Shown here: one piece after another, positions 45,845 to 55,028 of the stretch
How the letters are laid out: each line of letters begins with the position of its first letter
Position numbering within the stretch: the stretch's first letter is position 1
DNA from: Aurelia coerulea
Lineage: Eukaryota > Cnidaria > Scyphozoa > Semaeostomeae > Ulmaridae
Direction of reading: 5' to 3'
DNA: 64,000 nt
NCBI GenBank assembly: GCA_039566865.1
Contig: CM076947.1
Coordinates: 18,353,501-18,417,500 of the forward strand
Made by a program: the position numbers and the translations under genes
The notes under the pieces: generated by a model
Told to the model about the DNA's origin: nothing
What the model saw: the letters and a program-made list of their open reading frames with translations, nothing else
The model's database searches: none

Positions 45845-46807
45845 TACCGGGTGTCCCAAAAAAACGCAACGGATTTGATTGAGACTAGCGACAAGAATTT
45901 AGGTCCAATCAATCCACAATAATTTTTATATAATCCTCGATAGCTAACTTGAAGATAGATACCTTGTTTGATGATATTGGTGTATGGAGAATTGGAATAT
46001 CAATCTTGAAAGTTCAAATTTGCCTGAACCTCCAAACCAGAGCTTGTGGCTTTTAGCCTAAACTCCAAACGGGCTATTTTGGGGAATCTCCTGAATTACC
46101 GTGAAATAAGAGAATAAAGCCTCATGCTGAGGAAAACATTTGAATAGAAATTCAATCAAATTCATCAATATTGTCCTGAAAAGACATCCTTCTTTGTGCT
46201 TCAAAAGTTTCGAAAAGTTAGCATTGCATCTATCTCATAAAAGAAAATAATCCGCAAAATAGTTTGCTTGGGTGTGAAAATTAATTAGTTCTTGCAATCT
46301 TCATGACTTTATTCGAATTATTACGAAGCAAGAAATCAAATATACCCAAGGGAAAATTATCCGTGGATAAGATCCTTAAAACTGCGCATTCGTGCTTGGC
46401 TCTTTTGCAGGTGCACGATGATTGGAGAAATATATTCCTTTGTGAATTTTTCCTTCGGCATTGTTATGTTTGTCAATTTTTGGCTTTCAAATTTAAATCG
46501 AAGTGTGTGCCTAAACATGTGTGCCTTAGCATGCTCACACTACTACAATTTGCATATGACTGAGGAGATTCCTTAAGCGCGTTTTCAGTTAGGCCAAAAC
46601 CCGAAACCTCTGGTTTGGAGATGGAAGCAAATTTGTACTTTCAAGATTGACATTCTGACTGTCCAAGCACCAATATCAACAAACAAGGTATCTTTCTTCA
46701 AGTTAGCTATCGAACATTCTATCAAAAATTATTTTTGATTGATTGGACCTAAATTCTTGTCGCTAATCCCGATCAAATCCGTTGCGTTTTTTTTCGGACA
46801 CCCGGTA
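45845..46807. mobile_element. Fold-back MITE with TACCGGGTG termini inside a LINE ORF, 963 bp
   Basis: The left end TACCGGGTGTCCCAAAAAAA is mirrored by TTTTTTTTCGGACACCCGGTA-type sequence at the right. Arms of about 230 bp include TTGTCGCTA, TTTAGGTCCAATCAATC and its complement. The left flank ends AAGCAAATTATA and the right flank begins AAACAAATTATA (11 of 12 identical). Removing one flank copy restores the usual LINE phrase DKTNYIIF. If only TA were duplicated, the LINE would have carried a 12-bp repeat beforehand. The interior ORF (86 codons) is featureless. Confidence 0.85.
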
Positions 46808-47825
46808 AAACAAATTATATTATCTTTCATTCCTCTTCTAGGAATTTTCCTTCTGATTCTACCATTAAAATAGGGAAAAAATATATTAAGAGGGTCGAAT
46901 TTGTTAAATTCTTAGGACTCCTCTTAGATGAGCATCTAAGCTGGAAATACCATCTTAATGAACTTTCCAAAAAATTATCCAGAAGTTGTGGAATCTTTTT
47001 CAAAATTAGGAACTTACTTCTACTAGATGTCTTGCTCTGCTTGTACAATGCTTTGTTTCTGTCCTTCTTACAATATGGCCTTATTGTTTGGGGTCAAACA
47101 TATGCATCATACGTTGATCCAATTTTTAAATTACAGAAAAAAGCAGCCAGAGCTATCTCATTTCAGCCTCGCTTGTCACCCTCTCTTCCAATCTTCAAAG
47201 ATCTTAAACTTCTCAAACTTTCTGAGATATTTGAACTTCGTCTTTTAACCTTTGTCTTTGACTCTGTTAATAAAACTTCACCTAGTTGCTTTCACAACTT
47301 CTTTCTACTCAACTCATCTGTTTATCAATATTCCACGAGACAGGCCAGTCAAGGTGATCTATACTTATCTCGAATGAACAGTCTTCAATATGGTCTAAAG
47401 TCAATTCGATATCTTGGTGCTAAATTCTGGAATTCATTACCTGTGGAACTCCGAAATGCTCCATCGAAAATATCATTCAAAAAGCAACTGAAAATTCACT
47501 TACTGAACAAGGTCAATCAATAATTCTGAACTATTTTTGCATGAAAATCAAATGCCTATATTTCTTGAATCATTTAAATCCAACCAAATTCATTTGAAAT
47601 TATTGTAGGATAGGGGGGGGGGCTCTCTCCTCGATTAGTTTACCTATTGAGAGAGCCCCTCCTTTAAGTAATTCACTCCATACAATTTATCTCATTTCTC
47701 TGTATTTGTATATTGTATTAATTTTCCGTATTAATGTATTAATTTCTGTAATATCTTTTCCTTGTAGTTTAGTTATCTGTTAGTAGAGTAATTTATAAAT
47801 TGTGTGTTGTGAATTTAAAATATAT

Positions 47826-47955
47826 GAACTGAACTGAACTGAACTGAACTGAACTGAACTGAACTGAACTGAACTGAACTGAACTGAACTGAACTGAACT
47901 GAACTGAACTGAACTGAACTGAACTGAACTGACCTGAACTGAACTGAACTGAACT
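47826..47955 (+). repeat. (GAACT)26 tail of the LINE
   Basis: About 26 uninterrupted GAACT pentamers (one GACCT variant) follow the LINE 3' UTR directly. The - strand ORF with repeated SVQFS is produced by the repeat and is not a gene. CR1/L2-type LINEs end in short tandem motifs (family knowledge). Confidence 0.9.
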
Positions 47956-47969
47956 TGATCTACCAAAGC

Positions 47970-48087
47970 ATAGACTTGCCCCAAGTCTATTTCGTCAACT
48001 GTAATAAGTCTACCAGAAAGTATATTACAAAACGCTTTTCACTTTTGCCTTCATTTTTTTTGACGAAATAGACTTGGTGCAAGTCTA
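47970..48087. repeat. MITE, 118 bp, 8-bp ACCAAAGC duplication
   Basis: The left end ATAGACTTGCCCCAAGTCTA continues TTTCGTCAA; the right end is TTGACGAAATAGACTTGGTG then CAAGTCTA. ACCAAAGC flanks both sides exactly (47962-47969 and 48088-48095). The ends themselves are small hairpins (AGACTTG...CAAGTCT). hAT-like by duplication length. Confidence 0.8.
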
Positions 48088-49878
48088 ACCAAAGCTCTGC
48101 CCACCATGTGCAAACCACAGTCGAATTTGTTGCAGATTTTTAAATTGTGCGAGGTGCATTTCAATTTGTTGCGGATTTTTAAATTGTGCAGGCGCATTTC
48201 AATTTGTTGCGGACAGTAATGATTGTGCGAGACATTTAAAATTGCGTGATGTACTTTTGAATTTGTTGCGGACTTTCTAAATTGTGCGAGGCATATTTGA
48301 ATTTGTTGCAGACTTTCTAAATTGTGCGGGGCACATTTGAATTTGTTGCGGGCATTTTAAATTGTGCGAGGCATATTTGAATTTGTTGCGGGCATTTTAA
48401 ATTGTGCTTTTGGTTCTTTATTTTTGCATTTAGTTTTGTATTTTCATGTTTTCTTTTGTTTATCTGCGATTCATTCTATAATTGTGCGACTCTTTTTATA
48501 TTGTGCGTGACAGTTGTGGGCCACCGTGATTAACATTATTATTATCATTATTAGAACATTTCTACAGCGCCATTTATCGACAATAAAATTATATTCAAAG
48601 GTGCCTTAACAAATTTAGGTCTAATGTAAAGAAAATTAGATAGGAATAGTTACAAATTAGGTATAAAATAATACAGAATCGCAAGTGTCCCTCGAATGCC
48701 ATTTTGAACAAATGAGTCTATGAGTGTTCAATCTCGACTTAAACTCTACAATGTTAATGGTCGTCCTATCGCCCAAACTCTTTGTATTAGAGCGGGGTAC
48801 ATTCAAAATTCGGCTGCCATTAGATCGAAAGGATTGTACATAGTAATCATATCCATGAAATATTCAGGGGCTTTACCTCCATTTCCAGCCACAACACCAC
48901 TAGTTCGCACCTTGGTTCATCCGTTCACAAAGCCGGTGATTGTCGAATGAGCAAAACGAGGCTGCCGGTCTTTATATAGCGACATAAATGCTTTAAACAT
49001 GGTAGGTAGGATCTTAAACATTGGTCTGTGCGTCATTGGGAACCAATGTAAGTCAATGAGCAACAGTGTCACATGATCTAACTTACGAGCACCCTTGATT
49101 AACATGGCTGCACAGTTTTGTACATACTGTAGCCTCGACATTTTGGTTCCTGGAATACCATACAAAAGCGCGTTACCATAGTGATGTAACAAAAGCATGG
49201 GTGAGCGTAGCTAACGTGTCACTATCAATAAGCTTCTTGATTGACCAAAGATTGCGAAGCGGCATGATGCATGTCTTTGAATTATTGGCAACATGAGTAG
49301 ACATGTTCATGTGCTTGTCCCATTTGCCTCCCAGATTCCGCAAAGATTCAGATGGCTCTATAATATTTCCACCAATATTGATATTCGCCAATTTCACATC
49401 ATCAGGTAATCCATTTTTCGTCACGATCATTTATTCAGATTTTTGATCATTTAACATCAGCTTGTTTGCTGCCATCCAGGAGTGGACATCAGATATACAA
49501 TTTATCATTTTATCAACGGCAATATATGCAGATTCCTGCACTGGCTGAAACATTAAGTATAACTGAGAATCGTCAGCATAGAAATGATAGTCCAATTCAT
49601 GGTGACGCATAATTTTACCTTGGGATAGCATATATATATATACGCCTCTAAACCCAAAAAAAAACAACAACGGATATTACACAGTAAAGTTTTATGGTCT
49701 TGACTTCTTTTGTCTCCTTCTCTCTCTACGCCTCTCGTCCTCATTAACCCTTTTTACATCATAATTTTCACAAACAGTACGAATTAGCCTTCTCCATTCT
49801 TGTCTGTTATCTACAACAGTCTTCCATAGATCTAGTACATGACCACATTTCAAAGCATTTTTGCAGGTGTCCTTAAAT

Positions 49879-50445
49879 TTTTTTTTTTCTTTTTTTATCA
49901 CAAATAAAAACAACTAACTACAACGAAATCTAAATATTCTGTGGCTGCCATAGTTGGAAAGGACATGATGTCTTCGAGTTCCAACTACGGCAGCCACTTA
50001 CATCAATGGTAAAATCTACATCAAATTTTTAAAAGAAAGAAAAAGAACAGCACAGGCGTCTCAGAAAGAACTCCCTCGACCTTATAGCAGTTGCTTGACT
50101 CTCAAACGAGCACAGATAGATGAGACACCTAAAGATACCGCGAGGATTATGTCTGCTATTCATGATACAAATGGGAGTTCTTCTTTACAAGACACCCGCT
50201 ACAAATACCACAAATAAAACGAAAATATTGCTGCTGTTTTATGCTTAAATTTAATTTGAAAACCTTTTCGTATTTTTGATAAAAGAAATTGTTGCTTCCA
50301 GGATTATTCGATTGATAATGACATTATACTGTGAGTCCCCGAACAGAAGCAAATCACACAAAGGTTTAACATCTAAATTCACATTTAAACCAGGAACTTC
50401 AGAGAGCTGATCAAAGAGGTCCTGCCGCATCGAGTCAAACTGGGG
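49879..50445 (-). mobile_element. 5'-truncated LINE 3' end with 3' hairpin, 10-bp duplication
   Basis: GTCCTTAAAT flanks both sides exactly (49869-49878 and 50446-50455) and the RTE-like frame continues across it (FKD on both sides). The insert carries only the last ~60 codons of a LINE ORF (QFDSMRQDLFDQLSE, CDLLLFGDSQYN, IISFIKNTKRF-like ending at 50251), a 3' UTR with a 19-bp stem hairpin at 49941-49997, and an A-rich tail. The ending resembles LINE C at 11181-11402. Because it fused in frame after FKD, a simple ORF reading gives a chimeric C-terminus. Confidence 0.85.
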
Positions 50446-51190
50446 GTCCTTAAATCTCAGATTGGGTCGGCCAACGGGTCGAGATCCATGAAATAATTCA
50501 CTGTGTAAGAGTGCCTTAACTGGTCTGTCGTCATCCATTCTACAGATATGGCCAAGCCAGCGCAAACGATTTCCAACTAGCTTCAATTCAATATCTTCAA
50601 CACCTGCACGCCTAAGGACCTCCTCATTACTGACAAAATGGTCCCACTTGATCTTCAAGAAAAGGCGTAGATGACGCTGCTGAATGGCACGGAGTTTTTT
50701 GACTTGATGCTGGTATAAAGTCCATGTTTCACTTCCATACACTAAAATTGGCATTAAACATTAGTTGTAGACTTTGATCTTGGTTTGTATCGTTATATCG
50801 TGTGAATCAAACAATCTTTTTCGCAGACGCCCAAACGCACATGATGTTGCCTGAATACGAGATGCGAGTTCTCCTCTCATGGAGCAGTCGTTAGTAACAT
50901 AGCTTCCTAGGTATTTGAAACGAGTGACATTAACTAATTTTGTGTCATCTATGAAGAAATCGGCATTTGTTCCAATACACATAGTCTCTGTCTTGGTAGT
51001 GTTGATGCGCAGACCCATTTGTCTAGCAAGATCATTGTACTTTGTTAAAAGCAGCTGCGTGAAGCAGAGCTGTGTCGCTAATAATTACAATGTCATCAGC
51101 ATATTGAGCCTCTCTGATGAATTCTGCGAGGACTTTGGTTTTTGCTTTAAGTCTGCTGAGGTCAAAGAGATCACCATCATAACGAAATCT

Positions 51191-51485
51191 TTTTTTTTTT
51201 TTTATATATATATCACAGTTAAAAACTCAACAATATACAAATACAATATTCTGTGCCGTCCATAGCAGAAATAGACATGACGTCATCTGGTTCTGGCTAT
51301 GAACGGCACTTGACAATTCCTTTAACAGCAATCTTATTAAGCACGACGCTAGCATACGCCAGCTTAGTTTAGGTGAATTATTGTAAAACAAAAAAGGAAA
51401 AAAAAACAAACAAACAAACAAAAAAAACAAAAAAAAACAAACAAACAAACAAACAAAACAGAAATAAAGACAAAAACTAAAAACC
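51191..51485 (-). mobile_element. LINE 3' UTR insertion (or SINE) with 3' hairpin
   Basis: AAATCT flanks both sides (51185-51190 and 51486-51491) and the host phrase VKLRF resumes as RYDGDLFDL after it. It consists of a low-complexity (GTTT)n-rich 5' part, a hairpin at 51253-51309 (GTGCCGTCCATAGC paired with GCTATGAACGGCAC) and an A-rich tail. The hairpin matches that of the 49879 insert in position and loop but not in stem sequence. No coding part. Confidence 0.75.
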
Positions 51486-52555
51486 AAATCTGAGTTTTAC
51501 ACTGCAGGTATGCTTGATTTCCTTGAAAGCGAGCCAAAGTAAAACTGCCGCATGGATGCCAAATAGTGTTGGTGCTTGTTTGCAACCTTGCTTGACGCCA
51601 CTGTTATACTCAAAATACTGGGTTAGATCACCATCGACAATGAGTCTTGCTTTTACTTCTGTATGTAACTTTTTGATGATTCTTACAAATTTTGGAGGGC
51701 AGCCTAGCTTTCCTAGGATTATAAAAAGCATTTCGCGATTCACGGTGTCAAACGCTTTAGTGAAGTCTACAAAGGCTATATATAAACTTCTACGTTGTTC
51801 CCTCATTTTTTCCATCAATTGTCGTAGTGTGAATATTCCATCTATAGTGCTTCTTCCATTACGGTACCCTGACTGCGATTCAGGGTAAATAAATTCGGCT
51901 ACTTGTTGCAGTCTCTGTAGGATGATATCCGCAAACAGTTTTCCAACAACACTTAGTAGTGATATACCTCTGTAATTTACACAAGTAAAAATGTAAAAAA
52001 CACAGTAAACAAAATAGGTCCAAGCACACTCCCTTGAGGAGCTCCTTGTACAAAGCTAAATTGAGATGATCTGTGGTCATTTATTAGAACAGTTTGTTTG
52101 CGATCAGCTAGATAATCCTTAAACCATAGCAGTGCACTCCCAGTGACCCCTACATACTTCACGAGACGCTCCAGCAGAATTCCGTGATCTATGGTATCAA
52201 ATGCAGCTGATAAATCCAAAAGAAGAGAACACATTGGCCATTATCCAGAGCTCGCAAGATATCATTATTTACGCGAAGTAATGCTGTCTCTGTGCTATGA
52301 AACTCTTTGTAAGATGATTGAAACTTTTCACCGATACCTTGATCAGACATATGACTTATTAGTTGATTAGCTGCAACTTTTTCAGTAACCTTGCCTATAA
52401 AGACCATATTTGAAACTGGCGTATGATTGGGAAACAGTAATTTCAAAGTTATTTGATAAAAGGTCTCAATTTTGAATTTCATTGCATGGCAAAGAGAAAT
52501 TTGATAGTATTTAGTGCCCAGTTCACATTCTATTCTATTTTTATTCTTACCATAG

Positions 52556-52614
52556 ACCACAGGCAACAAAGAGCATTGTTACAGGCAATAGTATTTGTAG
52601 AAGATGCAATAGAG
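52556..52614 (+). CDS. Two-pore channel-like gene: second exon, QAIVFVEDAIE segment
   Basis: The acceptor TTTTTATTCTTACCATAG ends at 52555; the donor GTATGT begins at 52615. Completed with the final G of the 39700 exon it reads DHRQQRALLQAIVFVEDAIE. Vertebrate TPC2 has, as I recall, CIDQAVVFIEDAIQYRS at this place, just before the first transmembrane helix, and TPC3 has a similar segment. The match is short but specific, the splice sites are good, and the phase agrees with the upstream exon. Two-pore channels are endolysosomal Na+/Ca2+ channels gated by PI(3,5)P2 or NAADP signalling (family knowledge). No later exons were recognised to the right; they may lie beyond 64000. An alternative is chance, or another gene with this phrase. 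Confidence 0.55.
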
Positions 52615-53235
52615 GTATGTTCTGATTTGCCTTTTATTTGTGATTGATGATGTTCAAAGGAAACTTGAAAATGCTAGCAGCTGTGTCTAAACATTCAGAA
52701 AGGGCGACAAATGAAACTGTTTTGACAAAAAAACCAACAGCAAGTCCCCTGCGATGGTGCAATTGTTGTTTTTGACAATAGAGAGGAGAATATTTTACTC
52801 TTCTCTCGCCTGCAAGAGTCAACATCAAAATTTAAACAAATGCAGTGACACTAGAAGCAGCTGAAGACGATTACACACAACATCTTTCAAAGCCAGGCAA
52901 CGATAGTTGTGATGCGTTCACTAAAGAAAACGAAGTAAAATCTGTCTGAATTCACTCACGTAAAAAGCAACTGCAGAGGATAGTGATGCTATTTTATATA
53001 CCGCTCACCAAAGCGCTCCGCGGCGAAAATATAGTGATTGGCTTTTTGTGTGAAATGTTCGAAGCTCGTTCAGTCTATTAGTCAACCAAATTATGTTACT
53101 TACGATTTCTTCCTATCGCCCAATTCATATTTAAGAAACAAACAGAGATATAAAGAAGAAGTCAGTTTGAACGGAAAGCTTGATTTTAATGATATTTCCA
53201 ATCATATTTTCAAGTTATCTGTTATCACTTAACAC
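52615..53235. other. DNA without recognised genes
   Basis: Only short ORFs without signature are present, and no repeat relation to other parts of the window was seen. Confidence 0.5.
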
Positions 53236-54490
53236 AATCTGCATTCCGCACCAGCAACAAACAACTCCCTATCAAAAAACACCTTGGTTAAAAATATTTC
53301 TCCAAAAACAACTACACCATGTAACAGAACAATTTTTTCTGAATGATTCAAGGAATGATTATGCTATTTCCAGGTATACTTCATTTGCTCCTAAAAATGT
53401 TTGAAGAGCAGAAAATTAATCTGTTCTGTTCTGGATTCCGCAGGGGAAACACCCAACAACAAACAACTCCGGACCAAAAACACCTTGATTAAAAATAATT
53501 CTCCAAAAAAAACTACACCACGTAACAGTACTCTTTTTTCAGAATGATTCAAGAAATGATTATGCTATCTCATGGTATACTTCATCAGTTCCAAAAAAGA
53601 TTTCAAGGGCAGAAAAGTAATCTGTTCTGTTCTGCATTCTGCAGGGGAACACCCACCAACAAGGCAGTGATTCCTACCAACAACACCTTGATTTAAAATT
53701 ATTCTACAAAAAAAACTACACCATGTAACAGTACGATTTTTTCAGAATGATTAACGAATTATTATGCTATCTCAAGGTATAATTCATTAGTTCCTAAAAA
53801 TATTTTTAAGAGTGGAAAAGTAATCTGTTCTGTTCTGCATTCTGCAGGGGAACACCCACCAACAAGGCAGTGATTCCTACCAACAACACCTTGATTTAAA
53901 ATTATTCTACACAAAAAACTACACCATGTAACAGTACGATTTTTTCAGAATGATTAACGAATTATTATGCTATCTCAAGGTATAATTCATTAGTTCCTAA
54001 AAATATTTCTAAGAGTTGAAAAGTAATCTGTTCTGTTCTGCATTCTGCAGGGGAACACCCACTAACAAGGCAGTGATTCCTACCAACAACACCTTGATTT
54101 AAAATTATTCTACAAAAAAAACTACACCATGTAACAGTACGATTTTTTCAGAATGATTAACGAATTATTATGCTATCTCAAGGTATAATTCATTAGTTCC
54201 TAAAAATATTTTTAAGAGTGGAAAAGTAATCTGTTCTGTTCTGCATTCTGCAGGGGAAACACCTAGCAATAAGGCCGCGGTTCCCTACCAAAAATCACAT
54301 TGATTAGAAAAAATTCTAGGAAAAAAAACTACCCCATATGACGGTATGAGATTTTCAGGGAGATTTATACCATAGCTAAGCTAGCTTCCCATCAAATCCG
54401 CCAGTTCCTCATAATTTCAGTTTTAACAGAAAATGTATAAGTAATCACTGAATACAATCTGCCCTCTGCAGGAGAGTTCCCTGTCATAAA
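53236..54490 (+). repeat. Tandem array, about 6 units of about 203 bp
   Basis: The anchor CAGGGG(A)AACACC recurs at 53441, 53642, 53845, 54048 and 54251, with a diverged version at 54468; spacings are 201, 203, 203, 203 and 217. Each unit contains CTGTTCTGTTCTGCATTCTG, AACACCTTGATT, AAACTACACCATGTAACAGT and TTCAGAATGATT. The middle units are nearly identical and the edge units diverged, as expected for a satellite evolving by unequal exchange. Short units also read as ORFs without meaning. Confidence 0.9.
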
Positions 54491-55028
54491 AATTCCTGCA
54501 TTCACCGTGGACACTGCACTGTCTTTGTTTTCCCCTTTTTGTTTGAGTTGTGTTTTTGATCACAAAAGAACATTGTTCATCGCAAAACTTTCCTTATGAT
54601 TTCTTTTATCTACGTTGGAATGAAAATGGCATAAAGCAACACTTCTGGTTGCGCAAATTCTCTCTCCATGAACTGCTACAATCCTGGCCAAAAGAAGCTG
54701 GGACGCAGGCAAATTTCAGTGTCTTCATGATGTTTCCTAAAATATCGAGGAGAAAACATACGTTTAGAGTCTCCTAATCCCCCCTTCCCCCTACTTCAAT
54801 GTTGAGAAGGTCGAAAGGCGTTTGATTCAAGCAACTTTGAGAAGGGGGGAGCGGGGGGCACGTAATCAAAGACCGAAGTAGTGCAATTTTATGATTTGTC
54901 CCAAGTATTTTGGCCAAGATTGTAGAATAAAAATTGAAGATGGTGCATAGTTCTTATATCCTTGATTTCCTGTGCTTATTTGCGCATGGCAAATACAAAA
55001 TTCCCTCATCTTCTGGTGATGTAGCAAA
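54491..55028. other. DNA without recognised genes
   Basis: The 75-codon ORF at 54550 and the 72-codon ORF at 54866 (-) have no recognisable motif. Confidence 0.45.

Larger units (their letters stand above)
45441..47960 (+). mobile_element. 5'-truncated CR1-like LINE interrupted by a MITE
   Basis: The copy begins in RT motif A (FIDLQKAFDTVNHKILLSKL) and continues with [20 protein letters not shown] and the catalytic FADDTN up to 45844. After the MITE (45845-46807) the same frame resumes with YIIFHSS, FVKFLGLLLDEHLSWKYHL, LQYGLIVWGQTYASY and the stop at 47521-47523. The 3' UTR ends in a (GAACT)n tail. AACTTGATC occurs near the start (45425-45433) and directly after the tail (47952-47960), a candidate target duplication. 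No stop or shift was noticed in the RT apart from the MITE, so the copy is young. Confidence 0.85.
44402..48528. mobile_element. TIR transposon, 4.1 kb with insertions, 6-bp ATTAAC duplication (IS3EU-like candidate)
   Basis: The left end TACGGTGGCCCACAACTGTC is mirrored by GACAGTTGTGGGCCACCGTG. ATTAAC flanks both sides (44396-44401 and 48529-48534). Each long end carries tandem units of about 35-40 bp built from GCACAATTTA(A/G)AA(A/T)GTCC and GCAACAAATTCAAA. Its own interior is small; most of the length is an inserted LINE (45441-47960) and two MITEs. A short ORF at 44641-44847 resembles the N-terminal part of an integrase-like transposase. From memory, IS3EU elements have 6-bp duplications and TAY ends; the family call is tentative, the element itself is clear. 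Confidence 0.75.
49689..51999 (-). mobile_element. RTE/L1-like LINE inserted in the L2-like LINE; carries two insertions
   Basis: On the - strand from about 51975: [35 protein letters not shown], motif A YIAFVDFTKAFDTVNRE, motif B SGVKQGC, then (after an insert) FIREAQYADDIVIISDTALL, MGLRINTTKTETMCIG, LVYGSETWTLYQHQVKKLRA, LRWLGHICRMDDDRPVKALL, GRPNLRFKD, and (after a second insert) FKDTCKNALKCGHVLDLWKT, NRQEWRRLIRTVCENYDVKR and a basic end at 49692. It is 5'-truncated inside the RT. ACACAGTAAA occurs at 49679-49688 and 52000-52009, a candidate 10-bp duplication, although about 40 unexplained bases remain between it and the resumed host LINE. Confidence 0.85.
48533..52445 (-). mobile_element. 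L2/CR1-like LINE, 5'-truncated, split by an RTE-like LINE
   Basis: The 5' part at 52445-52010 reads PVSNMVFIGKVTEKVAANQL, FHSTETALL, motif [21 protein letters not shown] and [15 protein letters not shown]. The frame then stops at the RTE-like insertion. The 3' part at about 49640-48917 resumes with KIMRHHELDYHFYADDSQLY (catalytic YADD), INIGGNIIEPSESLRNLG, SRLQYVQNCAAMLIKGARKL and LHWFPMTHRPMFKIL. The 3' UTR closes with TGGCGCTGTAGAAATGTTC and an ATAATG-type tail near 48533-48563, as in L2/Rex-type LINEs. The copy has frame breaks. The TIR element at 44402-48528 sits in its tail. Confidence 0.85.

Noticed and set aside
46303..46563. 86-codon ORF inside the MITE at 45845-46807
   Set aside because: No domain; it lies in the loop of a fold-back MITE and has no relative elsewhere in the window.
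47793..47984. Repetitive SVQFS protein on the - strand
   Set aside because: It is only a reading of the (GAACT)n LINE tail.
50251..50754. A single LINE protein with a novel C-terminus
   Set aside because: The apparent novelty after GRPNLRFKD is a later 5'-truncated LINE insertion bounded by the GTCCTTAAAT duplication.
53236..54490. CRISPR-like array
   Set aside because: Units are contiguous repeats of about 203 bp without unique spacers, in a eukaryotic context.
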